Source: Exophiala sp. HKRS030 (lineage: Eukaryota; Ascomycota; Eurotiomycetes; Chaetothyriales; Herpotrichiellaceae). Taken from it: 64,000 nt of DNA. The DNA is taken from contig JAHWDD010000002.1 in the NCBI GenBank assembly GCA_023897205.1, positions 6,200,001 to 6,264,000 of the forward strand, given 5' to 3'. This document shows, one piece after another, positions 22,196-32,510 of this stretch. The notes under the pieces are model-generated. The model saw nothing but the letters and a program-made list of their open reading frames with translations. It was not told where the DNA came from and searched no databases. The position numbers and the translations under genes are program-made. Numbering within the stretch: position 1 is the stretch's first letter; each line of letters begins with the position of its first letter.

Positions 22196-22893
22196 GGTCA
22201 CAGAGAGTAGCTGTAGGGATTGTATTTGTAAAATCTGCGTTGTGATGGAGAAGTAATGGATAGAATCGATTCGGAACTGCGAGGGAGCGAAAGCACCGGC
22301 AGACGTCCAAACATATATACCCATTGACTCGCCATGGTGTTGCTGCTGATGTGGATCAGATCAATCACCCTTGGCCCTTGGACGCCGAGTTGTGCTATCA
22401 TAAATGCAGCAATGATATCAGACTGCTAAATCAGTATCATCTGCTCGTTTTCTGACAAGTCGAAGTCATGGCGTATTGACATGATAGGACTGATCCCAGC
22501 GTCCTACTGGCTGCTCGACAATTAAGCGCGGAACAAACTATTTTACCAGCTGTTGATTTGAATATCAAGCTGTTAAATTGGATAGAACAGCTGGTGATAT
22601 ACGCAGTACAACTGCCGAAATACATGGTATAGCTGCTAATATCCAAGAAACAGCAAACGTGGATAACACAGCTGATAATATGATCTAATCAGACAAGATG
22701 ATTTCAATTGCTGATAAGTGCTGCAAACCACTGACAAACACTCCAACCTCGGACTTCTTGCTCCGTATCTCGTGAGCAGCCATACGCTATATATATTAGG
22801 GTGCGAAATACAGGACAGGATTTTCGATATGCTCTTCAATTTTCAACCCTTTCAACCATCTCACAAGAAAATCTAGGATAGATTGCAGGAATC
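22196..22893. promoter_or_regulatory. Bidirectional promoter between transporter and amidase
   Basis: About 700 bp between two divergent starts. It contains the degenerate repeat array at 22500-22735 and TGATAA words at 22673-22678 and 22712-22717 that fit the HGATAR consensus of AreA/Nit2-type nitrogen regulators. Shared control of transporter and amidase is inferred from arrangement. Confidence 0.6.
22500..22735. repeat. Degenerate ~20-21 bp repeat array in a promoter
   Basis: Copies of an element approximating ACAGCTGNTRATAT start (counting the A of AGCTG or its degenerate equivalent) at about 22548, 22568, 22589, 22610, 22631, 22652, 22670, 22691 and 22709. Spacings are 18-21 bases, mostly 20-21. 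Five copies keep AGCTG exactly; others are degenerate. The spacing is close to two helical turns. Confidence 0.65.
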
Positions 22894-25007
22894 ATGGGTT
22901 CCATCGAAGCTTCCCCGGTAAGTCTTTTCAACCACGGCGTTCTAGATCTGCTCCAGCTGTTCATTCAACTGGCAGGCTAACCGTCTCTCCAGAGAACACT
23001 CTCGATTGTAGAAGCTACTGTTGCAGATCTCGCATCAGCGCTCTCCAAAGGACAGACGAACAGCGTTGAGTTGACCGCGAGGACTCTTCTTCGGATTGCC
23101 AAATATGACCGGCGAACGACAACTCTTAACTCGATGCCCATCATCAATGAGAGGGCGCTCGAAGACGCACAAGCCTCTGATGATCGTCGGGCTTCCGGGA
23201 AGGCGCACAGCAAACTGGATGGCATTCCCTGCACGATCAAAGACTCGTACAAGATCAAGGGCATGACTGTGGCAGCCGGCTCGCCTGCATTCCAGCATCT
23301 GACAGCCAACGAAGATGCGTTCACGGTGCAGAAGATCAAAGAGGCAGGCGCTATCATCCTGGGCCGGACCAACATGCCTCCAATGGCTGCAGGAGGAATG
23401 CAACGAGGCGTGTACGGTCGTGCGGAATCGCCCTACAACGCCGACTATCTCACTGCCGCGTTTGCCTCGGGGTCGTCGAACGGCTCCGCGACAGCAACAG
23501 CGTCGAGCTTCGGGGTCTTCGGAATGGGCGAGGAAACCATCTCGTCGGGCCGTTCACCCGCGTCGAACAACGGTCTTGTCGCATACACCCCTTCTAGGGG
23601 ACTCATATCAATTCGAGGAAACTGGCCGTTGTTTCCAACTTGTGATACCGTGGTGCCGCACACAAGGACTGTTGAAGACATGTTTGCTCTTCTTGATGTG
23701 ATTGTCGCAGAGGATGAAACCACGCAATGCGACTTCTGGAGAGCACAGCCTTTTGTAACTCTTCCTAAGGTGGACAGTGTTCGTCCGAAGTCATACTTCG
23801 ATTTGGCGAATGCCAATGCCCTGGCCGGCAAAAAGATCGGCGTGCCCAAGATGTACATTGGTAAGCTTGATTCTGACCTGACCGCGAGGAAGGTTCACAC
23901 TCGACAATCGGTGATCGATCTCTGGAATGATGCTAGGAAGACGCTGGAAGCACTCGGTGCCATAGTCGAGGAAGTTGACTTTCCCGTGGTCACTAAGTTC
24001 GAAGCCATCGAGCCAGGTACGGCAGAACATGGTCAAGAGGACAGCGTCGCGCCTCCACACCGCAATGAGATTGATATGAGTCTGTTGATGGCTTATGCCT
24101 GGGATGACTTTCTGGTTGCCAATGGTGATACCACAGTTGCCACGAGTCTTGCACAAGTGGACTCGGCTACCATCTTTCCTCAGCCACCAGGAACTATACC
24201 CGATCGATACGATGCTAACGACCCACTGGTTCGGCATACAGATGTAGTGGCACACATCACCGGGGTCGCATCCCCACAAATGACATCCCTGGTCTAGGGC
24301 AAGCGCTTCGAAATCTGGAGGCAAGGCGGAAAAGCGACTTCGAGGACTGGTTGGACACGCATGGTCTAAATGCGGTCGTATGGCCTTGTAATGGCGATGT
24401 GGGGAAAGCAGACGCTGATTGCAATGAAGAATCTGCAGCAGAGGCGTGGCGCAACGGGGTTCTTTTCTCCAATGGTAACTGTGCGATCCGCCAACTTGGT
24501 ATACCGACGGTGAGTGTGCCGATGGGGATTATGGCAGACATTAGGATGCCTGTCAATCTCACCTTTGCATCCAAAGCGTACGACGACAATGCCCTCTTTC
24601 GCTATGCCTACGCTTTCGAAAAGGCGAGTCAATTGCGACAAAGTCCCACGAGAACGCCAGAGCTGGAGACAGATACTATCTTGATCTCACCAGAAACGAG
24701 ACAGATTGGGTTGGCAGCACCCAGCTTGACAGTGGACAGTGACAAGAGTTCCAGGGACGGAAACAAGATCCAAGTATCAGGGACCGTCCAGAGCGAGGGT
24801 GTTTCGGCAGTGCGGGTGTATGTTGACGGAGATGAGGTCAAAGATTTAAAGCTGTCCAAGGACATTTGGGGCGCGGACGTTCTCCTCCATCCTGTTTCGA
24901 ACGCGAGACCAGAGGAGAAGAGAGTTCCAAGCCTTGATAAGGCAATGGTGATCGTGCTTGCAACAGGCGATAATGGCAGATCCACAGCTCGATTAGTGTT
25001 TATGTAG
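22894..25007 (+). CDS. Amidase signature family hydrolase, frame broken once
   Basis: Exon 1 22894-22917 (eight codons), exon 2 22993-25007, about 679 residues. The Ser-cisSer-Lys triad of amidase-signature enzymes can be placed: Lys in CTIKDSYK (~91), cis-Ser in GSSNGS (~169) and the nucleophile in TISSGRSPA (~193). The usual TGGSIR stretch reads TISSGR here, a divergent oxyanion strand. At a GGGG run (24262-24265) the frame shifts by one base; the downstream frame continues the family with DFEDWLD...VVWPCNGDVGKADAD and PVNLTFASKAYDDNALF, so the gene is otherwise intact. The last ~90 residues (24750-25007) look like a small beta-rich extra domain. Hydrolysis of a C-N amide bond is expected; substrate unknown. 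Confidence 0.85.
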
Positions 25008-25851
25008 AGCCTTTGCGAGCTGTTGCTTCACTTAAAATCAAGCAATTCTCCCCTTCTGACTGACCCACTGCTGATACATCTTTGGGGGTTGGCAAGTCGT
25101 CTGAGGGAGAAGGAAAGACCTGTGAAATTCAGCAGCGGTATCAAGTAATATTTTTGACGACTTGATTCGAGAGTATGCATCGTCGATAATTGCTAAGTTG
25201 TTATTGGTTTCTATCCCTTTCACTGAATAACAAACATGTGAGAAGGGGGCTTCTCTCGGGCCACCAGCAACTTTAAATTCTCGACTTCAAGGCATTTGTC
25301 GTGCGCTGTTATAATCCGCACTTCAACACTAGCCTCATCAAAGTCAAGCTCAGCATAGCTTGTCTCAACGGTCATTGTGTTGAGAAATTCAGATATTGAC
25401 TCCCGCGGCGATTAATGCCCTTGGTTTTGGAAACGACAGAGAATCTCGCTCCTTGGCGTTGCACACGAGGCTGAGTCGAGGGGCGGAGGCATCATGGCCC
25501 CCACCCGAGGGAAGATTTGCCTTTGATATGTGACTCAGGATTGTGACTCTTCTTCTTAACGGAATGGTCTTCACTCCCACAGGCATGTTTTAGCCTATGA
25601 GATCGGTGGAGAAGAGGAGACAGGCTCTGAAGAGATCCGCTCTAGAGAGCTGTTAAAGTAATATGAATGTCGCAGTCTACTGCCTAGAAAGACGTCAGCT
25701 GGCCCTTGCTATCAATTTACAATCGCAAGGTCACGTATCCTTCAACGAGATCGAGTAAGCACGATCACCTACTGTGATTGTTGAATATTTCCTCCCGCAC
25801 CAGGCTTTCTCCATATCAGATCGGCAATTACAACGCAGAGAAAGAACACAA
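25008..25851. other. Intergenic, no gene seen
   Basis: Downstream region of the amidase and promoter/leader of the cyclase gene. No recognisable coding segment. Confidence 0.55.
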
Positions 25852-27330
25852 ATGCTGACCCTAGACGGCTCGACCCTTGAAGGCGGTGGGCAACTCGTAC
25901 GGGTCGCTCTTTCGCTCTCATCAATCTATGCAATTCCCGTTCACATCACGAATATACGAGCAGGTCGAGGCCCTCGATCCACCAGAACAGGACCACGTCG
26001 TGGAACTGATACTGCACGAGGGAGCACGAGACACGCAAATGGAAGACCGACGAATAATGGAGATCAGCCACCAAGACAAAATGCACGAGGGTATCCTGCT
26101 GCTGGCGGAGGTTTAAAGGAGAGTCATCTTGCGGCAGTTCTATGGTTGGCAGATAAATGTCATGCTACTTTACAAGGAGCTTCGGTGGGCCAGGCGGATC
26201 TTGTGTTCAAGCCTGCCAACGCGTCGCAGCAACGAAATTTTGAAAGAGTGAAGCATGCCGACAAAGGCGTCGATGGGACAAAGGACCTCCCGGAGTGTAT
26301 CGAGTTGACGAATCCCGGTAGTGTGTGGTTGATCTGGCAGGCCATCTTCCCTTACATTGTGTTCAAACTTATCCAACAAGTCAACACTAGCGGAGGCAGT
26401 AAAGTCCCCTTCCGAATCACACTACGTGGCGGAACCAACGTTCCCAAAGCGCCGTCGTCTGAATATGTCCAACAGGTTTTCCTTCCGCTGTGCGAGAAGA
26501 TCGGTCTCCCGAAAGTCGATATCAATGTCAAACGTAGGGGATGGGCCGGCAGTGCGCCTCAAATTGGGGAGGTGGAGATTGTGGTACACCCTTCAGTGCT
26601 TGGGAATTCCCCAGAAACACGATCGTCGAACTTCGGACGCCTGTTCAGACTTCCCTCATTCCAGCTACGAGATCGAGGCGTCATCACGAAGATAAACATG
26701 ACGATCCTCGCCGGAAGTCAAGAGACCTTTTCGCTCCTTGAATCACAATTAACAGCTTCCTTAAACGCACTGAACTCCTCGTCAGGGGCATTTCCCGCGT
26801 CTACACCCATCACTACCCACCCTGACTCTGACGCATCGTCAGGTGACGAGCGACGATTGTCGGTACTACTGGTTGCAGAGACAAGCAACGGATTCAGAAT
26901 TGGTCGAGATTGTCTAGGATCCGGACGGAAGATGGTTGACGATGGTGATAGGCGGAAGATCGTCGCCGAAGTCGTGGGCACTGTCACGAGAGAATTCATC
27001 GCCGAATGCCTGCGGCCTGGCTGTGTCGACGAATACGCCGAGGATCAGATTGTCATTTTCCAAGCACTAGCTGAGGGCGACAGTCTCGTCGAGGCGGGTC
27101 ACGCTAGTCGACGAAATGGATTCAAGGGGACAAGAGAAAGCCAGCGGGATGAAGGCGAGGGTGGAGACGGGAGTCTACACACGCGAACAGTAAGGTGGGT
27201 GTGTGAAGAGATGTTAGGGACAGTCTTTGCTCAGGACGGCAAATGCGAAGGGGGAGGCAACACGAAGGTCAATGGCTTCGAGGACTTGAGAGATGATTTC
27301 TTGAATCTTGACATTAGTGGCAATCATTGA
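25852..27330 (+). CDS. RTCA: RNA 3'-terminal phosphate cyclase
   Basis: A single exon of 492 residues from the ATG at 25852 (the open frame begins earlier but lacks an ATG there). The N-terminal signature LDGSTLEGGGQLVRVALSLS and IRAGRG, the GGLKESHL segment, the central RGGTN block, and the C-terminal VDEYAEDQIVIFQALA followed by LHTRTVRWVCEE with the catalytic His are all present. This enzyme converts RNA 3'-phosphates to 2',3'-cyclic phosphates through an adenylated His. It fits RtcA rather than the inactive nucleolar paralogue Rcl1 because the catalytic His segment is kept. An Arg/Gly/Thr-rich insert of ~40 residues splits IRAGRG from GGLKESHL. Confidence 0.92.
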   Translation: MLTLDGSTLEGGGQLVRVALSLSSIYAIPVHITNIRAGRGPRSTRTGPRRGTDTARGSTRHANGRPTNNGDQPPRQNARGYPAAGGGLKESHLAAVLWLADKCHATLQGASVGQADLVFKPANASQQRNFERVKHADKGVDGTKDLPECIELTNPGSVWLIWQAIFPYIVFKLIQQVNTSGGSKVPFRITLRGGTNVPKAPSSEYVQQVFLPLCEKIGLPKVDINVKRRGWAGSAPQIGEVEIVVHPSVLGNSPETRSSNFGRLFRLPSFQLRDRGVITKINMTILAGSQETFSLLESQLTASLNALNSSSGAFPASTPITTHPDSDASSGDERRLSVLLVAETSNGFRIGRDCLGSGRKMVDDGDRRKIVAEVVGTVTREFIAECLRPGCVDEYAEDQIVIFQALAEGDSLVEAGHASRRNGFKGTRESQRDEGEGGDGSLHTRTVRWVCEEMLGTVFAQDGKCEGGGNTKVNGFEDLRDDFLNLDISGNH

Positions 27331-27731
27331 GGTTGCTAGAATACCTAACTAGACTCAGTCGTCCCTCACATAGGAGCTCTCATTGAACGGCCGACACCTT
27401 TTCATCATCTGACTGTTCGATCTCTCGTTTCGCAAAGCTCAATAAGTCAGGTTCCAGGAAGTGCTACATGATCCGCTGGGCAGTATCTGCCATGACCGCG
27501 CAAGCAAATTTCATCCCCTGTGCCGAGCATTGCCAATGTGGACTCAGCCTTGATACCGACGTGGCGATAAAGCCCCGATTCCCCATCTAGCGAAAACAGC
27601 TAGTGATTTGGGCCATGTGATATCACATATCTTCGCGCGCAGCGTCTAACCTCCGAGAACTGAGCGCGTTGTCATTTTTGAGTAGTTCTTGCCTTGCGCA
27701 TGGATGCAGTCTTGGATTTCCGTCCCGACTT
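27331..27731. other. Convergent intergenic spacer
   Basis: Between two converging genes; 3' UTR space only, nothing else seen. Confidence 0.6.
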
Positions 27732-29694
27732 CTAGCCCGAACTTGCTTTTCCTGCTTTACCACCTTTGGCTTTGGCAATGGCCTCCTTGTGCTCCTGCCG
27801 CTTCGCTTTGTTGTACTTGTCCTTTCCTAATGGTGGGACGATGGGCTTTTTGCCGGCAGCTTTGGGAGAATCTTTGGTGACCGGCTCTGCTTTCTTGGAT
27901 TTGGATGGGACATCAGACTTGGAGTCTTTTGGTGATTCAGCTGCTTGTTTTGACTGCTTCTTCTCTTTCTTCTCTTTCTTGCTCGACTTCTCTTTTGAAG
28001 ACTTGGCCACGTCGCCAATTGTCTTTGGGTTCTCGTCAAGCAGATCGAGGGAGATGAAATCTGATGCTACTTCGGGTGCCGACTCGACTGTTGGGTTGTC
28101 CATCAGTTCTTCTGTAGCTTTTTGTACTGCCTTGCGAATGTTCTTGGCTTCCTTCTTGGACAATTTCGTCTCCGTGGTAGCCTCGGGGATCTTCTCTGGC
28201 GCTGACTCAATGGCGGGCTCGGCCTTAGACTTCTCCTTTTTTGACTTTGTGCGTTTCGTCTTCTTTGCCTCTTTGGCCTTATCAGTTGACTCAACGGCTT
28301 CGGCTTCTGCTGATTTCTTGATGGCCACTTCATCCTTCGGTACACCATTTGGTGGTTCAATTAGACCAGCTGGCTCAGAAGAATCGTCGACGGATGCGTG
28401 CTCTTCTGCGAGCTGAGCGTCGAGTAGCTTCTGCTCTTTCAATGCTTCCGAAGGACTTGTAAGATTGTATTTAGGCATGTCGATACCAATCGATGCCAAC
28501 TGGGCGGCTTTCTTTTCTCGTTTCTTCTGTTCCTTCTTGACACTCTTCTCCCATTGAGCCTCAGATTTTGGAGCTGCGAGCCTCTCGCGTTCGAGCTTCT
28601 CGTGAGGGACTTTTCTGTATTTTCTGTTCGCACCTTTCCAAACATCTGGATGGAGAGAATCTGACGGAGCATACTTGCATTTCAGTAAATGTCCAAAGAG
28701 CATATAGTTGTCCATGGTCGAGGCAACGATTTTGGCAACTTCGTCGGAGGAGAATTCGATAAAAGCGAAATGTTTGGAGGCACCTGTGCGGCGATTTCTC
28801 GACAGCCGCAATTTGCTGATGTCGCCAAATTGGGAGAAGTATTCCCTCATCTGGGATTCGTAGAAGCCATGGGGAATGCGTCCTACGTAGACAACTCCTG
28901 GTCCATCCGCAGCAGTGCCTTCCTTGACGGCGGCAAGCTTCTTCTTCACTTCTTTGCCCTTTTTCTTGGAGAGTGCGAGCTTAGTCGAAGGGTCGAGGTT
29001 TTGATCTGTGTAATTGTCTTCTGAATCGCTATCGAACCCCGCCAAGAGAGCTGCGGCATTGTCGTCTGCCTCGTTCGCATCGGAACCCTCGTCATTCTGT
29101 TCTGAGCCTGGGCCAAACTCTTCCTCGAGCTCGTGGTCAACTGTCCGTTCGGCTTCAGCTTGGAGCGACGTGACGACAGGCTGGTGTGAGGTAGCAGTTT
29201 CGAGGTCCTCGTGCCCGGCATGCTCTACTACTCCATTTACGCCATCTGCGGTCAGGAGATCATCGTCGTTGTTTGTCTTTTTCTTTCTTGTCCTCTTCGC
29301 CTTCTGCTTAACGGGCTCGGTAGCATCGGGCAAGGATGTAGAAGCGCTCTCCAGTTTAGTGGCCTTGGGTTTCTTGTTCTTGGGAACAGCCGCAGACTCG
29401 GTAGGCTCTTTATCTTCATCGTCCATGAAATCGACAGCTCGTTTGCGAGACTTCTTTGAAGCAACAGCTGCAGTGTTGGCGGAGGCGAGTGTTGAAGTGG
29501 GAACATTGGGCACATTCTTCTCTTCAGACTTGACAGCCTTTTTGCTTTCGGCGTCCTGGGACTTTCTGCTCTTCTTCGCCGGAACATCGACCGCATCGGA
29601 GGATTCTGAAGGAAGCATACAGGTTAGTTCTGTAGTCGATCTCCGAGATCACCATCGTAGCATAGAGCTTACCTTTCCTCTTCTTGCCGGCCAT
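27732..29694 (-). CDS. NOP15: Nop15-like nucleolar RRM protein (ribosome biogenesis)
   Basis: Exon 1 29694-29673 (22 nt), exon 2 29605-27732, about 631 residues. One RRM lies near residues 240-320, with RNP2 VYVGRIP and RNP1 KHFAFIEF, followed by the LKCKYAP...WKGANRKYRKVP block characteristic of yeast Nop15 and human NIFK, factors for 60S pre-rRNA processing. The flanks are very Lys/Glu/Ser-rich with nuclear and nucleolar localisation character, and the protein is longer than yeast Nop15 (about 220 residues). The intron has GTAAGC donor and TTCAG acceptor and joins MAGKKRK to ESSDAV. The K-rich coding produces a long antisense open frame that is not a gene. Confidence 0.9.
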
Positions 29695-30292
29695 TGCGTA
29701 TGTAGATTGTATTGTGGTTAATGCTGTTGAAGGGTGGGCTAGCCTTGACTTGGGCAACAGATCAAAATCTCGTTGTTCCGGACCAGAAATTCATCCTCCC
29801 AAAAATTTCTCCAACTCCGCCAAGATTGCCCACCCACGCTTCGGGATGACGATGATGCTGCTTTATGGCCCAGCGCATGGTCACGTGGTGCGAGGCGTAC
29901 CCGTACTTCAGCTCAATTGCACAGAGTAAGAAAGAATTGTGTATGAGAAATCGAGCAAGTGAAGCTATAGTTTGAATGTTGGAGGAAGTGTCACCTCTCA
30001 CTAATGACACTTTCTTATTCATTCTTATATACGGAGTAGACGTGCTACTGGCAGGAGTTCTTGGTCCAGACTCAAGGCCATTTTAGAGCGGCATGGGAAA
30101 TCCCTGGATATGGCATGCATGGCAAACTTGCAAGTGGCCGACAGTGGGGAACCCACGGGGACTTCAGATGTTGCTAACTCATTATACTCCGTAGTCACCT
30201 ACAGCCTATCAACTTCTATCAACTCGGTTGGGAACAGTGCATTAATACCATCTCTGTCGCTTCTCATGTTGTGACCACATTTGTAAGTAATC
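29695..30292. other. Intergenic, no gene seen
   Basis: Promoter of the Nop15-like gene and 3' region of the secreted repeat protein gene. It holds two copies of the word TACTCCGTA or its reverse complement (30030-30038, 30185-30193). Confidence 0.55.
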
Positions 30293-31783
30293 CTAAGTCA
30301 TCGGTGGCTGACCAAAGGCTTGACGGATAAGGTTTATCGTGTCTGGAGCTATATCATTCCACTGAAGACTGGCAGAGCCCATAGGAACAGGATGCGGCCC
30401 CTTTTCAGGATCTCCAATCAGCACGGTTGCCAAAACCATACAAGTCGCGGGAACATTGTCCACCCTTATGCCTGCATGAAGTCAGCATTGTCAGTAGATC
30501 GGGGCGTTAGAGACTCACTTTGTGCCAGTGGTTGGTCGAAGAGAAGTGTCTCGTTGTTCTGGCCCATTCGTATAATGTCGTATTGACACATGCGAAAATT
30601 GAATTCAGGGACACCGTCTGGGACCTCCTTTGGTCGCTCTGCTAGAGGCAGGGTCGAAAAAGGTTGACCTGGAGGCAGCGGAATCGACACCATGGTCGCC
30701 GGTGGGGTCGGCACAGGTTGACCAGGGGAGGTGGTGCATTCGATGACACGCCTCCTGCCAGACTCTGCACAGATTGTCCTGCAGGAGGTGGTACATTCGA
30801 TGACACGCCTGCTGCGGGAGTCTGCACAGATTGACCCGGAGGAGGTGGCACCGACGAAACAGGCGCCGCTGCAGTCGGCACAGGTTGACCTGGAGGCAGT
30901 GAGACTGGCGGTATTGGCGCTGTCGGATTCGAAACAGGCTGACCTGCCGGCGGTTGAGCTGACGACACGGGCACTGCTGGTGTCCCTATTAGAGCTCAAG
31001 GCCAACCCTTAGTGATTCCGAAAATCAAGTGTGAAGATACTTGGGAACGCTTCTCGACTTACCCTGGCTTCTGGACTTGACACCCGGATCGATAAGAAAT
31101 CTGAAAGGATCTTCAGAGGCATCGTATGTTGGCAGAGCCGTGGAAGACTTTCTCGCACCCGGATCGATGAGAAACCTGAAAGGATCTTTGGAGGCATCGT
31201 ATGTTGGCAGAGCCGTGGAAGATTTTCTCGCACCCGGACCGGAAGTGAATGTCCACGGATCATTGTCGGTCGGGTACGTTGTCGTCGGTGTAAGGGGTAG
31301 CGATGATGGTGTCACTCGTGCCACAGGCTTCAGTTCCGGATCTTCTTCGGAAGCAGTAATTGTGGTAGAAGCAGCGGAAATCGAAGCCATAATTGACCTG
31401 CTGAGATTTTCATCCGTGACGGCATCTCCGACTTCATCGTCGTTTGCTTTAGCGGCTACCACTGCTCCCGCTGAATGCTTTGTCAATCTTTGACGTACAG
31501 ATCACGAAACTACCTCACTTACCTGCAGCACCACCAGCGGCGAGTGCTCCAATACCTGCGACTGCACTCCCATAATACAATGCGCCATTGACGACAACAA
31601 ATTGTCCGAACCAGACGGCGCTTGCTCCAACACCAAAGGCCCAGCTATACTGCTTCCTGCGACCGCAGTGGCAGCCCCCGTAGCCCCGATTCTAGTAAGG
31701 ACATTGGCTATAAGGCCGATCACCGGCCCTGCTTCGCAGGAGCATGCTAGGAGGAAGAATATGATATTGCGGTAGAACTGCAT
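30293..31783 (-). CDS. Unknown secreted, repeat-containing protein (frame broken twice)
   Basis: Model: exons 31783-31523, 31470-31063, 30985-30519 and 30471-30293, about 438 residues when two single-base breaks are bridged. It begins with a signal peptide (MQFYRNIIFFLLACSCEA), then a Gly/Ala-rich hydrophobic region (residues ~25-90), two near-identical 25-residue repeats (GARKSSTALPTYDAS... unit), a proline-rich region of about six PPPPGQPV-type units of 17-19 residues, and a C-terminal segment of ~100 residues. Three GT-AG introns (two GTAAGT donors, one GTGAGT) join open frames consistently. The breaks lie near 31638-31642 and at the GGGG run 30725-30728, where the proline repeat itself shows the frame. 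I do not recognise the family. A cell-wall or surface protein is plausible from signal peptide and Pro-rich repeats. Confidence 0.68.
31086..31235. repeat. Two tandem 75-bp repeats inside the secreted protein gene
   Basis: 31086-31160 and 31161-31235 are nearly identical, in frame, and encode 25 residues each. They begin GGATCGAT and end CGCACCC on the plus strand. Only a few substitutions separate the copies, so the duplication is recent or homogenised. Confidence 0.92.
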
Positions 31784-32510
31784 TTTCCATGGGCAATTGG
31801 AACAGAATCGATCCGGAATGACAACAGGGACATTTCCTTTCCAGCAATATCCTGTAGATCAAGCCCGCAGATTATATTCGATTGCGACAAAGAAATGGGT
31901 ATGATTCGTTCGCGCTCTTCTTTGTGCTTGAGAGCTCTCAGGTTTCCGCTGGCATAAATTGCTGTTTGCGGCATTGTCGACGAACGGCTTTCGTCGATCT
32001 CTGGAATTCGTGGTCCGTTTTCATTGCTAAGGTCGACTACATCATATCACCATTGATCAAGGACAAAGAATTGTTGCGTCAGAGGTTGGCTCCGTTCAAT
32101 GATTCAAGCACAGCGTTTACCGTCGGGCATTGATCTTGTTTTGTTCTCCTGTCAAATGAGGGTCTTGTTATTCGAGACGGTGGGCTGCTCTCTTGAACGG
32201 TCGGTCCCGGAGAATGTATTTTCACAACCCAATGCTTGATACTCAACTCTGATATCCAAAGACCAGACCGAGTATATCCAGCCAAGACTGGAGAGATGAG
32301 GAAGAATGCTGGTCTCGAAGGTTGATTCGTCACATTCATATTTGGAGGTCTGTGGCAGGCGCAAGGACCAGATGCATTTCTAAGGATCCATGTTTCATCC
32401 CCAGCATTACTTGATCGGACGAGGCATATGATCCTCATGGAAACTATCTGAAGCTATCATTCTCCAGGATTTTCTTGCAACCCAGGGTCTCATTCAGATC
32501 TAGTGTTTCA
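31784..32510. other. Divergent promoter region
   Basis: About 730 bp between the starts of the secreted protein gene (minus) and the wax-synthase-like gene (plus). No coding segment seen. Confidence 0.55.

Noticed and set aside
24244..24320. Intron explaining the amidase frame change
   Set aside because: A 77-nt GT-AG segment would restore frame but removes the conserved IPGLGQALRNLE stretch that reads well in the downstream frame.
27766..28416. 216-codon open frame on the plus strand opposite the Nop15-like gene
   Set aside because: It is the antisense of a Lys/Glu/Ser-rich coding sequence, which is poor in antisense stops. The Ser/Phe-rich translation has no domain. The similar frame at 29014-29721 is rejected for the same reason.
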